Source of the DNA: Enterococcus alishanensis
GTDB lineage: Bacteria; Bacillota; Bacilli; Lactobacillales; Enterococcaceae
Length of the DNA stretch: 64,000 nucleotides
NCBI RefSeq assembly: GCF_019218635.1
Contig: NZ_JAHUZB010000001.1
Span: 62,001 to 126,000, forward strand
Reading direction: 5' to 3'
The notes under the pieces are model-generated. The model saw only the letters and a list, made by a program, of their open reading frames with translations, did no database searches and was not told the DNA's origin. Positions 51,847-61,130 of this stretch are shown here, piece by piece (the stretch's first letter is position 1; each line of letters starts with the position of its first letter). A program made the position numbers and the translations under genes.

Positions 51847-54195
51847 TTATTCATCATCATCTTCATCGTCAGAGGAATTGTTACCTTTATTGTCCCAATA
51901 ATTTTTATAATTGGCATCGGTGCCGCCAATCCCAAATTTATAAGTATTGTCTGCGGGACCACCAGTTGCCCAAAGGGAGGTAGTGTCACCGCCGGGAACA
52001 GAAATATTTTTCCCTTCAAAGGCAACTTTACCTTCTTTCAAACCAGTAAATTCACTGACTTTCTCTTTTTTAACACTGTCATCTAATTCAAATTTTTCCT
52101 TCGGATCAAATAATGACGGCGCGACAGAGTAAATCTGGTTAGCCAGATAAGCCATATAAGTGGCTGTTCTATTTCCAGTACCATCAGCCATCGCTGAGTT
52201 ATCATCTTTTCCTGTCCAGCTACCTAAAGTTAATGAAGGAGATGAAACAATTAGCCAATTATCCGCAGAATCATCTGCTGTACCGGTTTTACCCACCCAA
52301 TCGACGGAAGCCAAAGTATTATTTGTACTATATAAAATAGATTTAAATGGTGTTGTTTCTTGTTCATCAATAACGGAACGCATCATGTCATTCATAATTG
52401 AAGCCGTTGCTTTTGAAAATACTTCGGTTCCTTTTGATTCATGTTCATATAAAGTTTTACCATTTGCATTGGTAATCGAATCAATCAGGTAACCTTCTTG
52501 ATAAACCCCTTCATTGGCTAAGGTTTGGAAGCCGTTGACCTCGGTTAAAGTAGAAACACCGGTCGTTCCTAGGGCCGCAGATTCTAAGCCCCAGCTGCTA
52601 GCTTCTGGGAAGTTCATTTTAGATAAATACGTATCGTAGACGTAGCTAGTTGAACCTTTTTGCGTCAATATATCTTGATATAAATGATAGGCTGAAATAT
52701 TTGAAGATTGTACAATAGCGTCTCGGGCTGTTAAGAAAGTTCTTGTCCCGTTGTTAGTCGCATTTTTTAATCGCTTGCCATTGTTTTTGCCTTCTTGATA
52801 AGTCGTTGGATAATCAGAAATACGACTTTCTGAACCAATTAAGCCTTGATCAATTGCTGGTCCGTAAACTAATAAAGGTTTGATGGAAGAAGCAGCTTGA
52901 CGAGAAGTATCGAAAGCATGATTTAGTTGATTAGTGCTATAATCCCGACTGCCAATAAAGCCATAGATTTTTCCGGTTTTATTATCCATCAAAACTGAGC
53001 CAGTCTCGACAGTGACTCCTGAGCCATCATCTAAATAAGAACCGTAAGAAGTAACACTTTGTTGCATCGCATCATAAATATTTCGGTTAATCGTGGAATT
53101 AATGGTTAAACCTTGATTTTGAATACTTAAAGTTGCTTGTTCAACATAGCGATTGCTGACAGATTCATTTTCAAAATCAGCATCACTGACGCCATCTTTT
53201 TTAGCTGCTTCTTTTGCCAATAAGTTAATTGCTTCATTATAGACGGTGTAATATAAGAAGCCATGTTCATCAACAGTTAATTCTCCTTGTGGCAAGAAAT
53301 CATTGGAGATGTCATAATTCACAGCTTTTTCATAGCGGTCTTTACTAATCGCACCTTCGCGATACATATTGAATAAGACATTTCTTTGTCGCTCGATACC
53401 CAATGAATAGTCATCTTTTAGTTCACCGGTATTGGTGTAGGGACTGTATACGATTGGACTTTGAGGCAGGCCAGCAATAAAAGCAGATTGGGCTAACGAT
53501 AAATCTTTGGCATCGACACCAAAAATTCCTTGGGCAGCCTCTTCTACGCCAGCAATATTTTGTCCTTTATTATTACGACCAAATGGAGAAATGTTTAGGT
53601 AAGCCGTTAAGATTTCATCTTTGCTTAAATATTTTTCAACATCCATGGCTAATAAAATTTCATTGGCTTTTCGTTTAAAAGATGTTTCGCTGGTTAACAC
53701 TTGCTGTTTTACTAACTGTTGTGTCAAAGTTGAGCCACCAGACCCTGAGCCTAGACCAGTAACTTCACCTAATAGTGCACGAATAACTGCTTTTGGAACG
53801 ACTCCTTTATGCTTGTAAAAGTATTCATCTTCAGTCGCTACAATGGCTTTCTTGACCCATGGAGAAATTTCGTCTCCGTCGACTTTTTGCCGGATAGGAT
53901 CAGTATTTATGGTAGCAATGTTTTGACCGTCATCATATTTTAAAAGAGAGCCTTCATTTACATTCGAGATGTCTTGTCGGACATCGGTCTTGGTTAATGA
54001 GGAGGTGCCTTCGACTAAATTAGCGAAATAACCGACGCCAATTCCCAAAGCCAGCATGCCAGCTAAGAAAAGGACGGTAGTAAAACCTAGCAGCAAAGAT
54101 TTCACAACGCTTATCGATACGTTAAGAAAAAAACTGCCACCTAATCTTTGCGGATTTTTCTTTTTTATCTTTTTTGGATTTTTCTTTGAAACCAA
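51847..54195 (-). CDS. Class A penicillin-binding protein (PBP1b-like)
   Basis: 782 residues. A basic cytoplasmic N-terminus and one membrane helix (about 33-58) lead to a GT51 glycosyltransferase domain (EDEYFYKHKGV; GGSTLTQQLVKQ) and a transpeptidase domain with SSIK, SSN and KTGTAD active-site motifs. Builds and cross-links peptidoglycan outside the membrane. The tail is very acidic and low-complexity (…NNSSDDEDDDE). GTG 54204 overlaps the GAGG ribosome binding site, so TTG 54195 (MVSKKNPKK) is preferred. Closest to PbpZ/PonB-type enterococcal enzymes by architecture; exact orthology not proven. Confidence 0.93.
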   Translation of the reverse strand: MVSKKNPKKIKKKNPQRLGGSFFLNVSISVVKSLLLGFTTVLFLAGMLALGIGVGYFANLVEGTSSLTKTDVRQDISNVNEGSLLKYDDGQNIATINTDPIRQKVDGDEISPWVKKAIVATEDEYFYKHKGVVPKAVIRALLGEVTGLGSGSGGSTLTQQLVKQQVLTSETSFKRKANEILLAMDVEKYLSKDEILTAYLNISPFGRNNKGQNIAGVEEAAQGIFGVDAKDLSLAQSAFIAGLPQSPIVYSPYTNTGELKDDYSLGIERQRNVLFNMYREGAISKDRYEKAVNYDISNDFLPQGELTVDEHGFLYYTVYNEAINLLAKEAAKKDGVSDADFENESVSNRYVEQATLSIQNQGLTINSTINRNIYDAMQQSVTSYGSYLDDGSGVTVETGSVLMDNKTGKIYGFIGSRDYSTNQLNHAFDTSRQAASSIKPLLVYGPAIDQGLIGSESRISDYPTTYQEGKNNGKRLKNATNNGTRTFLTARDAIVQSSNISAYHLYQDILTQKGSTSYVYDTYLSKMNFPEASSWGLESAALGTTGVSTLTEVNGFQTLANEGVYQEGYLIDSITNANGKTLYEHESKGTEVFSKATASIMNDMMRSVIDEQETTPFKSILYSTNNTLASVDWVGKTGTADDSADNWLIVSSPSLTLGSWTGKDDNSAMADGTGNRTATYMAYLANQIYSVAPSLFDPKEKFELDDSVKKEKVSEFTGLKEGKVAFEGKNISVPGGDTTSLWATGGPADNTYKFGIGGTDANYKNYWDNKGNNSSDDEDDDE

Positions 54196-54233
54196 AGATT
54201 TCACCTCGTTAAATTCATTTCAATCACCAGTGA

Positions 54234-54263
54234 ATTATAGCAAAGTCTTTACATGTTTCACAA
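54234..54263 (-). promoter_or_regulatory. pbp promoter
   Basis: Minus strand TTGTGA, 18-bp spacer, consensus TATAAT. Confidence 0.75.
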
Positions 54264-54385
54264 GCGCTTGACAGTTTTGTAACACAAACTTCAAATAAAT
54301 CCAGTCAAAATGAAATTTTAAGCTTTTATTTGCGTTTTTTTTCAGTTAAGATGGGTGATATACCATATTTTAGGAGGAAAATGAG

Positions 54386-55648
54386 ATGCATTCGGACTTT
54401 TTTCAAGAATTAAAAAACCGCGGATTAGTCTACCAAGTAACAGACGAAGAAGCTTTAGAAAAACAATTAAATGAAGAGTCTGTCAAATTATATATCGGAT
54501 TTGACCCAACGGCTGACAGTTTACATATTGGACATTTGTTACCAATTCTAACGTTGCGTCGTTTCCAACAAAATGGTCATGTGCCAATTGCCTTAGTTGG
54601 TGGCGGGACAGGCATGATTGGTGATCCATCATTTAAAGATGCGGAACGTCAATTGAACACATTAGACACAGTTAAAAATTGGTCAGAAAGTATTAAAAAC
54701 CAGCTTTCTGGCATTATTGATTTTGAAAATAAAGAAAACCCCGCGATTGTGGCGAACAACTATACTTGGTTGAGCGAACTTTCAATGATTGACTTTTTAC
54801 GGGATATTGGTAAAAACTTTACGATTAATTACATGATGAGTAAAGAAAGTGTGAAGCGCCGGATTGAAACGGGGATTTCTTATACTGAATTTGCTTACCA
54901 ATTGTTACAAGCTTATGATTTCCAACAATTATATGAACGTTACGGTTGTCTATTACAACTAGGTGGTAGCGATCAGTGGGGCAATATTACTTCAGGAATA
55001 GAATTAATCCGCCGTGAAAAAGGTGTTCAAGCTTTTGGTATTACGATGCCGTTAATTACTAAAGCAGACGGCACGAAATTTGGTAAAACAGAAGGAAACG
55101 CAGTCTGGTTGGATCCAGAAAAAACTTCTCCATATGAATTTTACCAATTTTGGATTAATACTGATGACCGTGATGCTGTGAAATTCTTAAAATATTTCAC
55201 ATTCTTAAGCTTAGCAGAAATTTCTGAGATTGAAGCTGAATTTGCTAAAGCACCAGAACAACGTTTGGCACAGAAACGTTTAGCTGAGGAAGTAGTTACG
55301 ATCGTTCACGGAAAAGAAGCTTACCAACAAGCGGTTCGTATTTCAGAGGCATTGTTTTCTGGCGATGTGAAAAATCTAGCCGCTGAAGAAATCCAACAAG
55401 CCTTTAAAGACGTGCCAAGTTATCAAGTTAAGGGCGAAGATGATTTGAATCTAGTAGAAATCTTAATTACAGCTGGCATTGAAAACTCAAAACGTCAAGC
55501 CCGTGAAGATATTACTAATGGTGCCATCTATCTGAATGGGGAACGGATACAAGATACGGCTTACACATTATCTGATGCTGATAAATTAGCTGGTGGCTAT
55601 ACAGTCGTTCGTCGTGGTAAGAAAAAGTATTTTGTTTTAGAATTTTAA
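54386..55648 (+). CDS. tyrS: Tyrosyl-tRNA synthetase
   Basis: 420 residues. Class I synthetase with HIGH (LHIGHLLPI), KFGKT (second class I signature) and a C-terminal S4 RNA-binding domain (about 350-415). Charges tRNA-Tyr, one of which is encoded at 2346. AGGAGGAAAATGAG precedes ATG. The 181-nt upstream gap is too short for a T-box leader, and none of its motifs is seen. Confidence 0.97.
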   Translation: MHSDFFQELKNRGLVYQVTDEEALEKQLNEESVKLYIGFDPTADSLHIGHLLPILTLRRFQQNGHVPIALVGGGTGMIGDPSFKDAERQLNTLDTVKNWSESIKNQLSGIIDFENKENPAIVANNYTWLSELSMIDFLRDIGKNFTINYMMSKESVKRRIETGISYTEFAYQLLQAYDFQQLYERYGCLLQLGGSDQWGNITSGIELIRREKGVQAFGITMPLITKADGTKFGKTEGNAVWLDPEKTSPYEFYQFWINTDDRDAVKFLKYFTFLSLAEISEIEAEFAKAPEQRLAQKRLAEEVVTIVHGKEAYQQAVRISEALFSGDVKNLAAEEIQQAFKDVPSYQVKGEDDLNLVEILITAGIENSKRQAREDITNGAIYLNGERIQDTAYTLSDADKLAGGYTVVRRGKKKYFVLEF

Positions 55649-55654
55649 AAATGG

Positions 55655-55680
55655 GGCGAGGCAACAGTCTCGCCTTTTTT
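55655..55680 (+). terminator. tyrS terminator
   Basis: GGCGAG/CTCGCC stem plus T6. Confidence 0.9.
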
Positions 55681-55704
55681 GTGTGAATTAGCGAGGAGAA
55701 GAAA

Positions 55705-56613
55705 ATGGGTACAATTTTAATTAATTCTTTTGGATTATTTGTAATTATCTTTTTTGGTTTTTTAGTTAAAAGAGTCGGTCTGCTATCAAAAGTAGACGGA
55801 GATACTTTATCCAGAATCATCATCAATGTTACCTTACCCGCAGCTGTGCTGGTAAACTTACAAAAATTAACCGTCCATGTCAATTTATTGTTTTTGATAT
55901 TGGCAGGTTTTTTACTAAATCTATTGATGGTGGTAGTTGGCAATTTATTATCGAAAAAACAAACCACTACTGAACGGGAATTTATCATGTATTGCGGCTC
56001 AGGTTACAATATTGGTAATTTTGCTTTGCCTTTTCTGCAAAGTTTTTTGCCACAAGCGATTCCGTTTCTTTCTTTTTTTGATATTGGTAATTCCATTATG
56101 CTAGCCGGAGGTACGAATGTTGCTGTTGATAATTTAGTTGGCGATGAAAGAGAAAAACCTAATTTATTTTCGATTGTTAAGCGATTAGGGACGTCGGTTC
56201 CTTTTATGTGTTACTTGGTGATGTTCATTCTGCGGAGTTTTTCCATTGATTTACCGGCGAGCTTTTTTCAAATTATGCAACCAATTGCTAACGCCAATGC
56301 CTTTTTATCGATGTTTGTGATTGGCTTGTATCTAGAATTACGTCTGCCAAAAAAAGATTTTTCGGTCGTTGTTCGTTTATTAAGTATCAAATATTTTTTC
56401 GGAATTATTATTGCGGTGATTTTTTTCTTATTACCTTTGCCTAATTTAGTAAAAGTTGTGTTGTGTCTAGTTTCTGTTGGCCCCATTCCCATGTTTGGTG
56501 TTGTGAATAGTGCGAAAGCCGGCATGCCACAAGAAGTAATTGGTTTTAGTTCTAGCTTAAGTTTTTTAATTAGTTTGCCCCTCATGACAGCTATGTTACT
56601 ATTTATGTTATAA
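55705..56613 (+). CDS. AEC family transporter (auxin efflux carrier type)
   Basis: 302 residues with about ten membrane helices in two inverted halves. The conserved GSGYNIGNFALPF motif of the first half is visible. Bacterial members move organic acids such as malate or malonate; the substrate here is unknown. AGGAGAAGAAA ribosome binding site. Followed after 18 nt by nfo, probably cotranscribed. Confidence 0.87.
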   Translation: MGTILINSFGLFVIIFFGFLVKRVGLLSKVDGDTLSRIIINVTLPAAVLVNLQKLTVHVNLLFLILAGFLLNLLMVVVGNLLSKKQTTTEREFIMYCGSGYNIGNFALPFLQSFLPQAIPFLSFFDIGNSIMLAGGTNVAVDNLVGDEREKPNLFSIVKRLGTSVPFMCYLVMFILRSFSIDLPASFFQIMQPIANANAFLSMFVIGLYLELRLPKKDFSVVVRLLSIKYFFGIIIAVIFFLLPLPNLVKVVLCLVSVGPIPMFGVVNSAKAGMPQEVIGFSSSLSFLISLPLMTAMLLFML

Positions 56614-56631
56614 AAGAAATTGGAGGAAATT

Positions 56632-57519
56632 ATGTTAATAGGATCTCATGTTGGAATGAAAGGCAAAGAAATGTTGTTGGGCTCTGCTAAAGAAGCGGCT
56701 AGTTATGGTGCCACAACATTTATGATTTATAGTGGCGCGCCGCAAAATACCAAAAGAAAACCAGTTGAGGAGATGAATATTCCTGCTGGTGAAGCTTATA
56801 TGAAGGAACACGGTCTTAGTAATATTGTGATGCACGCTCCCTACATTATTAATTTAGGGAATACGACCAAACCAGAAATGTTTCCTTTTGCCGTACAATT
56901 TTTAAGAGAAGAAATTATGCGTGCAGAAGCCTTAGGTGCGACTCAAATAACTTTACATCCTGGTGCTCACGTAGGTGCAGGTGAAAAAGCTGCGATGGAT
57001 CAAATTATAAAAGGGTTAAATGAAGTCCTAACCAAAGATCAAAAGGCTCAAATCGCTTTAGAAACAATGGCTGGTAAAGGAACCGAAGTTGGTAAAACTT
57101 TTGAAGAATTGGCTTATATGATTGATGGCGTGACATTAAATGAAAAATTGTCAGTCACTTTCGACACTTGTCATACCAATGATGCCGGCTACAATGTCAA
57201 GGAAGACTTTGATGGTGTGATGGCGGATTTTGATCGAATTATCGGTTTAGATCGTTTAAAAGTCTTACACATTAATGATTCAAAAAATCCGATTGGTGCT
57301 CACAAAGATCGTCATGCCAATATTGGTCACGGCACAATCGGTTTTGAAGCACTTAATAAAATTGTCCATGATGAACGTTTTAGCCATGTCTCAAAAATTT
57401 TGGAAACACCTTATGTTGGTCCAGATAAAAAGACTGCTTATGCACCATATGGCAAAGAGATTGCGATGTTCAGAGCAGGTACTTTTGATCCAACTGCTTT
57501 TCCTGAATTAGAAGCATAG
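56632..57519 (+). CDS. nfo: Endonuclease IV
   Basis: 295 residues. AP endonuclease of the TIM-barrel Zn family. Metal ligands are visible in [48 protein letters not shown] and LETP. Cleaves DNA at abasic sites in base-excision repair. ATG 56632 follows TTGGAGGAAATT; the in-frame start at 56620 lies in the ribosome binding region. Confidence 0.96.
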   Translation: MLIGSHVGMKGKEMLLGSAKEAASYGATTFMIYSGAPQNTKRKPVEEMNIPAGEAYMKEHGLSNIVMHAPYIINLGNTTKPEMFPFAVQFLREEIMRAEALGATQITLHPGAHVGAGEKAAMDQIIKGLNEVLTKDQKAQIALETMAGKGTEVGKTFEELAYMIDGVTLNEKLSVTFDTCHTNDAGYNVKEDFDGVMADFDRIIGLDRLKVLHINDSKNPIGAHKDRHANIGHGTIGFEALNKIVHDERFSHVSKILETPYVGPDKKTAYAPYGKEIAMFRAGTFDPTAFPELEA

Positions 57520-57543
57520 AAGTTTTAAAAAATAAACTTTTCT

Positions 57544-57571
57544 TTTACAGAGAAGTCTAGTAAAATATGAT
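57544..57571 (+). promoter_or_regulatory. Promoter of the YneF gene
   Basis: TTTACA (57544-57549), 16-bp spacer, TATGAT (57566-57571). Confidence 0.6.
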
Positions 57572-57600
57572 GGGAATGTTACCAGAAAGGAGCGGTGAAC

Positions 57601-57816
57601 ATGAGTGTCGGGATGATCGTATTATTTATTGTGATCGGAATTGCCATTGGGGCAGTCGGCGGGTTCTTCTTAGCTCGTAAATATATGATGGATTATTTCA
57701 AAAAAAATCCACCAATTAACGAAGATATGCTACGTCAAATGATGATGTCTATGGGCCAAAAACCATCTGAGAAAAAGATTCGTCAAATGATGCAACAAAT
57801 GAAAAATCAACAATAA
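57601..57816 (+). CDS. YneF/UPF0154 family membrane protein
   Basis: 71 residues. One N-terminal membrane helix (MIVLFIVIGIAIGAVGGFFLARKYM) followed by a Met/Gln-rich tail (PPINEDMLRQMMMSMGQKPS). Conserved single-pass protein of Firmicutes without known function. ATG 57601 follows AAAGGAG; GTG 57595 is rejected. Confidence 0.92.
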   Translation: MSVGMIVLFIVIGIAIGAVGGFFLARKYMMDYFKKNPPINEDMLRQMMMSMGQKPSEKKIRQMMQQMKNQQ

Positions 57817-57824
57817 GGATTCAT

Positions 57825-57854
57825 GAGAGCAATCTTAAGAGGTTGCTCTTTTTT
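57825..57854 (+). terminator. Terminator after the YneF gene
   Basis: GAGAGCAATC/GGTTGCTCTT stem followed by T5. Confidence 0.85.
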
Positions 57855-57862
57855 ATCGTTAA

Positions 57863-57881
57863 CTTACTAATCTTTAGTAAG
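57863..57881. promoter_or_regulatory. Inverted repeat upstream of trxB
   Basis: CTTACTAA (57863-57870) and TTAGTAAG (57874-57881) form a perfect inverted repeat with a 3-nt centre, in the trxB promoter region. May be an operator; no regulator is assigned. Confidence 0.4.
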
Positions 57882-57941
57882 CAAATTAATCGACAGAAAA
57901 TGATTATGGATGTATTGTAAGAACAAACGGAGGGAAAACAA

Positions 57942-58856
57942 ATGTATGATGTAATCGTAATCGGTGCCGGTCCTGCAGGGATGACCGCTGCCTTATATGC
58001 TTCCCGTTCTAATTTGAAAGTATTATTGTTGGAACGTGGTGCCCCTGGCGGACAAATGAATAATACAGCTGAAGTGGAAAATTATCCTGGTTTCGAATCA
58101 ATCATGGGACCAGAATTATCACAAAAAATGTTTGACAGCGTCGAAAAATTTGGGACAGAAAATGCTTATGGCATTGTGCAAGATATTAAAGATTTAGGCA
58201 CACATAAAGAAGTCATTACTGAAGACCAAACCTTCGAAGCGAAAACAGTTGTCATTGCAACTGGATGTAACCATCGTAAACTAGGTGTGCCAGGTGAAGA
58301 AGAATATGCTGGTCGCGGTGTCTCTTATTGTGCCGTGTGTGACGGTGCCTTTTTCCGTAACAAACGATTAATCGTTGTTGGTGGTGGTGATTCTGCAGTT
58401 GAAGAAGCGATTTATTTAACTAATTTTGCTGCTGAAGTAGTTGTTGTTCATCGTCGTGACCAATTACGGGCGCAAAAAATTATTCAAGACCGCGCTTTTG
58501 CCAATGAAAAAATGTCTTTCATTTGGGATAGTGTTGTTGAAGAAATTCATGGTAATGATATGGCTGTTACAGGAGTCCAAATTAAAAATCTAAAAACTGG
58601 CGAAGTGACTGAAGAAGCAGCTGGTGGAATCTTTATTTATGTTGGTTTAGAACCATTAACTGAACCATTTATCAATAGTGGTATTACCAATCCAGCAGGC
58701 TGGGTAGAAACCGATACTGAAATGAAAACAAGTATTCCTGGTGTCTTTGCTATTGGTGATGTGCGTAACAAAGATTTGCGTCAAATTACAACTGCTGTTG
58801 GTGAAGGCGGTATTGCTGGTCAACAAGTCTATAAATATATTGAAGAAAATGCCTAA
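57942..58856 (+). CDS. trxB: Thioredoxin reductase
   Basis: 304 residues. FAD-binding GAGPAGMTAALYASR, redox-active disulfide CAVC (Cys about 133 and 136), NADPH-binding GGGDSAVEEA and C-terminal FAD motif FAIGDVRNKDLRQI. Keeps thioredoxin reduced using NADPH. CGGAGGGAAAAC ribosome binding site. Confidence 0.97.
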   Translation: MYDVIVIGAGPAGMTAALYASRSNLKVLLLERGAPGGQMNNTAEVENYPGFESIMGPELSQKMFDSVEKFGTENAYGIVQDIKDLGTHKEVITEDQTFEAKTVVIATGCNHRKLGVPGEEEYAGRGVSYCAVCDGAFFRNKRLIVVGGGDSAVEEAIYLTNFAAEVVVVHRRDQLRAQKIIQDRAFANEKMSFIWDSVVEEIHGNDMAVTGVQIKNLKTGEVTEEAAGGIFIYVGLEPLTEPFINSGITNPAGWVETDTEMKTSIPGVFAIGDVRNKDLRQITTAVGEGGIAGQQVYKYIEENA

Positions 58857-58862
58857 TAATCT

Positions 58863-58903
58863 AAAGCAAGATGAACTTTTTTGAGTTTTTCTTGCTTTTT
58901 TTT
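58863..58903 (+). terminator. trxB terminator
   Basis: AAAGCAAGA paired with TTCTTGCTTT across an A/T-rich loop, then T run. Confidence 0.8.
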
Positions 58904-58917
58904 GCTGGACTTTGGCT

Positions 58918-58945
58918 TTGCGTAGAATAACGACAATGGTATACT
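58918..58945 (+). promoter_or_regulatory. Promoter of the phosphosugar mutase gene
   Basis: TTGCGT (58918-58923), 16-bp spacer, TATACT (58940-58945). Confidence 0.7.
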
Positions 58946-58979
58946 TATTAAGAATAAAAATTAAAAAGAGGTGCAAGAT

Positions 58980-60704
58980 ATGTCTTGGGAAAAAGTTTAC
59001 GAACAATGGGCCGATTCTGATAAATTAGATGATACCTTAAAAAAACAATTGGCAGATTTAGCGAACGATCAGGCAATGAAAAAAGACGCTTTTTATAAAC
59101 CTTTAGAATTTGGAACTGCCGGAATGCGGGGAATTATTGGACCTGGTATTAATCGGATGAATATTTTTACGGTACGACAAGCAACAGAAGGCTTAGCACG
59201 TTTCATGGATACACAAGATTTGGCAACTAAAAAACGCGGGGTAGCAATCGCCTACGATTCTCGTCACATGTCACCAGAATTTGCAATGGAGGCAGCAAAA
59301 ACATTAGCTAAACATGATATTCCATCTTTTGTTTTTGAAAGCTTACGGCCAACACCAGAATTGTCATACGCGGTTCGTTTTGAAGAAGCTTTTGCGGGGA
59401 TTATGATTACTGCATCCCACAACCCTGCCGCTTATAACGGCTACAAAATCTACGGCGAAGATGGTGGTCAAATGCCACCTGAGCACGCGGATGCTTTAAC
59501 AGCTTTTGTGCGCCAAGTAGAAAATCCTTTGGAAGTTGAAATTCTATCTGAAGAAGCAGCGAAACAGGCTGATTTAATCCATATCATCGGTGAAGAAATC
59601 GACACCGCTTATTTAAAAGAAATGAAAACTGTCACGATCAATCAAGAGCTAATCAATGAAATGGGCGAAGAACTAAAACTAGTTTATACACCATTACACG
59701 GTACTGGTGGCATGTTAGGTGAGAAAGCTTTACAACAAGCCGGCTTTAAATCTTATATGTTAGTGCCAGAACAAGCTATTGCTGATCCAGATTTCTCAAC
59801 TGTGAAGTCACCAAATCCAGAAGAGCCAGGCGCTTTTGAATACGCTATGAAGTTGGGTGAAAAAGAAGATGCTGATTTATTGATTGCCACCGATCCAGAT
59901 GCCGATCGATTAGGTGCAGCAGTTCGTTTACCAGATGGCAGTTATCAAGTGTTAACTGGAAATCAAATTGGTGCAATATTGATTCGCTATATATTACAAG
60001 CCCATCAAGATGCAGGAACCTTAGCTAAAAATGCCGCTGTTTTAAAATCAATTGTTTCTAGTGAGCTACCGACTGCAATCGCTAAAAGCTACGGCGCAGA
60101 AATGATTAGTGTCTTAACTGGTTTCAAATTTATCGCTGAAAAAATTCAACAATATGAAGATGATGGTTCTCATACCTTTATGTTTGGCTTTGAAGAAAGC
60201 TATGGCTATTTGATCAAACCATTCGTACGAGATAAAGATGCGATTCAAGCATTGATTTTATTAGCAGAAGTAGCAGCTTATTATAAAAAAGCTGGTAAGA
60301 CTTTATATGATGGTTTACAAGATATCTTAGCTGAATATGGCTATTTTGCTGAAAAAACAATTTCTATTACTTTGGATGGGGAAGCTGGAGCTGCAAAAAT
60401 TGAAGAAATTTTAGGTAATTTACGCCAAGAAGCGCCTAAAGATTTTGCTGGTATAAATGTTGTCTTAACCGAAGATTTCTTAAAAAGAGAAACAACAGAC
60501 GAAAGTGGTAAAATAAGTCTGATCGAAATGCCACCATCAAATGTTTTAAAATATGTTTTAGCAGATGAAACTTGGATCGCCATCCGTCCTTCAGGGACAG
60601 AACCAAAAATTAAGTTTTATATCGGCGTGAAAGGTGAAAGCCAAGCTGATGCAGTCAATAAGCTTGAAACTTTTGAAACAGCTATTAAACAATTGACTGA
60701 ATAA
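58980..60704 (+). CDS. pgcA: Phosphoglucomutase/phosphomannomutase (PgcA type)
   Basis: 574 residues. Alpha-D-phosphohexomutase with catalytic Ser in ITASHNPAAYNGYK, Mg site DPDADRLG, sugar-binding GFEESYGY and phosphate-binding RPSGTEPKIKFY, all intact. Interconverts glucose-1- and glucose-6-phosphate, feeding the GalU enzyme encoded 13 kb upstream. ATG 58980 follows AGAGGTG. An ArsR-family gene follows after 12 nt. Confidence 0.93.
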   Translation: MSWEKVYEQWADSDKLDDTLKKQLADLANDQAMKKDAFYKPLEFGTAGMRGIIGPGINRMNIFTVRQATEGLARFMDTQDLATKKRGVAIAYDSRHMSPEFAMEAAKTLAKHDIPSFVFESLRPTPELSYAVRFEEAFAGIMITASHNPAAYNGYKIYGEDGGQMPPEHADALTAFVRQVENPLEVEILSEEAAKQADLIHIIGEEIDTAYLKEMKTVTINQELINEMGEELKLVYTPLHGTGGMLGEKALQQAGFKSYMLVPEQAIADPDFSTVKSPNPEEPGAFEYAMKLGEKEDADLLIATDPDADRLGAAVRLPDGSYQVLTGNQIGAILIRYILQAHQDAGTLAKNAAVLKSIVSSELPTAIAKSYGAEMISVLTGFKFIAEKIQQYEDDGSHTFMFGFEESYGYLIKPFVRDKDAIQALILLAEVAAYYKKAGKTLYDGLQDILAEYGYFAEKTISITLDGEAGAAKIEEILGNLRQEAPKDFAGINVVLTEDFLKRETTDESGKISLIEMPPSNVLKYVLADETWIAIRPSGTEPKIKFYIGVKGESQADAVNKLETFETAIKQLTE

Positions 60705-60716
60705 AGGAGCTACAAG

Positions 60717-61004
60717 ATGAAGGAACATGAAGAAATTTTAACCGTCAGCCGCTTTTATAAAGTACTAAGTGATCCCACTCGTCTAAAAATATTGATGTTT
60801 TTGAAAGATGGCGAACGCAATGTTTCTTCTATTTCAGAAAAATTAGCCATGGAACAAAGCGCAGTCTCTCATCAACTAAAATTATTACGGGATAACCGAC
60901 TAGTTAAAGCGCGCCGCGATGGTAAAGCCATGCTGTATAGTCTAGATGATCATCATGTCCTAGATATTTTAGATCAAACTTTCCAACATATTTTACATCA
61001 ATAA
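60717..61004 (+). CDS. ArsR/SmtB family metal-responsive repressor (CzrA-like)
   Basis: 95 residues. Winged helix with recognition segment MEQSAVSHQLKLLRDNRLV. The alpha-5 metal site of CzrA/SmtB is complete: Asp78, His80, His91 and His94, in the spacing D-x-H-x10-H-x2-H, which senses Zn or Co. The alpha-3 cysteine motif of ArsR/CadC is absent. It lies 12 nt after pgcA with GGAGC as ribosome binding site, so it is probably cotranscribed. No metal efflux gene is adjacent in this window, which is unusual for the family. Confidence 0.88.
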   Translation: MKEHEEILTVSRFYKVLSDPTRLKILMFLKDGERNVSSISEKLAMEQSAVSHQLKLLRDNRLVKARRDGKAMLYSLDDHHVLDILDQTFQHILHQ

Positions 61005-61006
61005 TT

Positions 61007-61052
61007 CAACTAGTGATTTCCGATTTTATTTGGAAAATCACTAGTTTTTTTT
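61007..61052 (+). terminator. Terminator of pgcA-arsR unit
   Basis: AACTAGTGATTTCC paired with GGAAAATCACTAGTT, T8 tail. Confidence 0.92.
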
Positions 61053-61130
61053 GTTAGATTTCGCTATACTGAAAGTTAAACATTAGAAAACGATGAAATA
61101 AAATTAACATTTTAATGATGGAGGGACATT

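Noticed and set aside
54205-54385. T-box leader before tyrS
   Set aside because: The gap is too short and shared with the divergent pbp promoter; no specifier loop, T-box sequence or antiterminator is seen.
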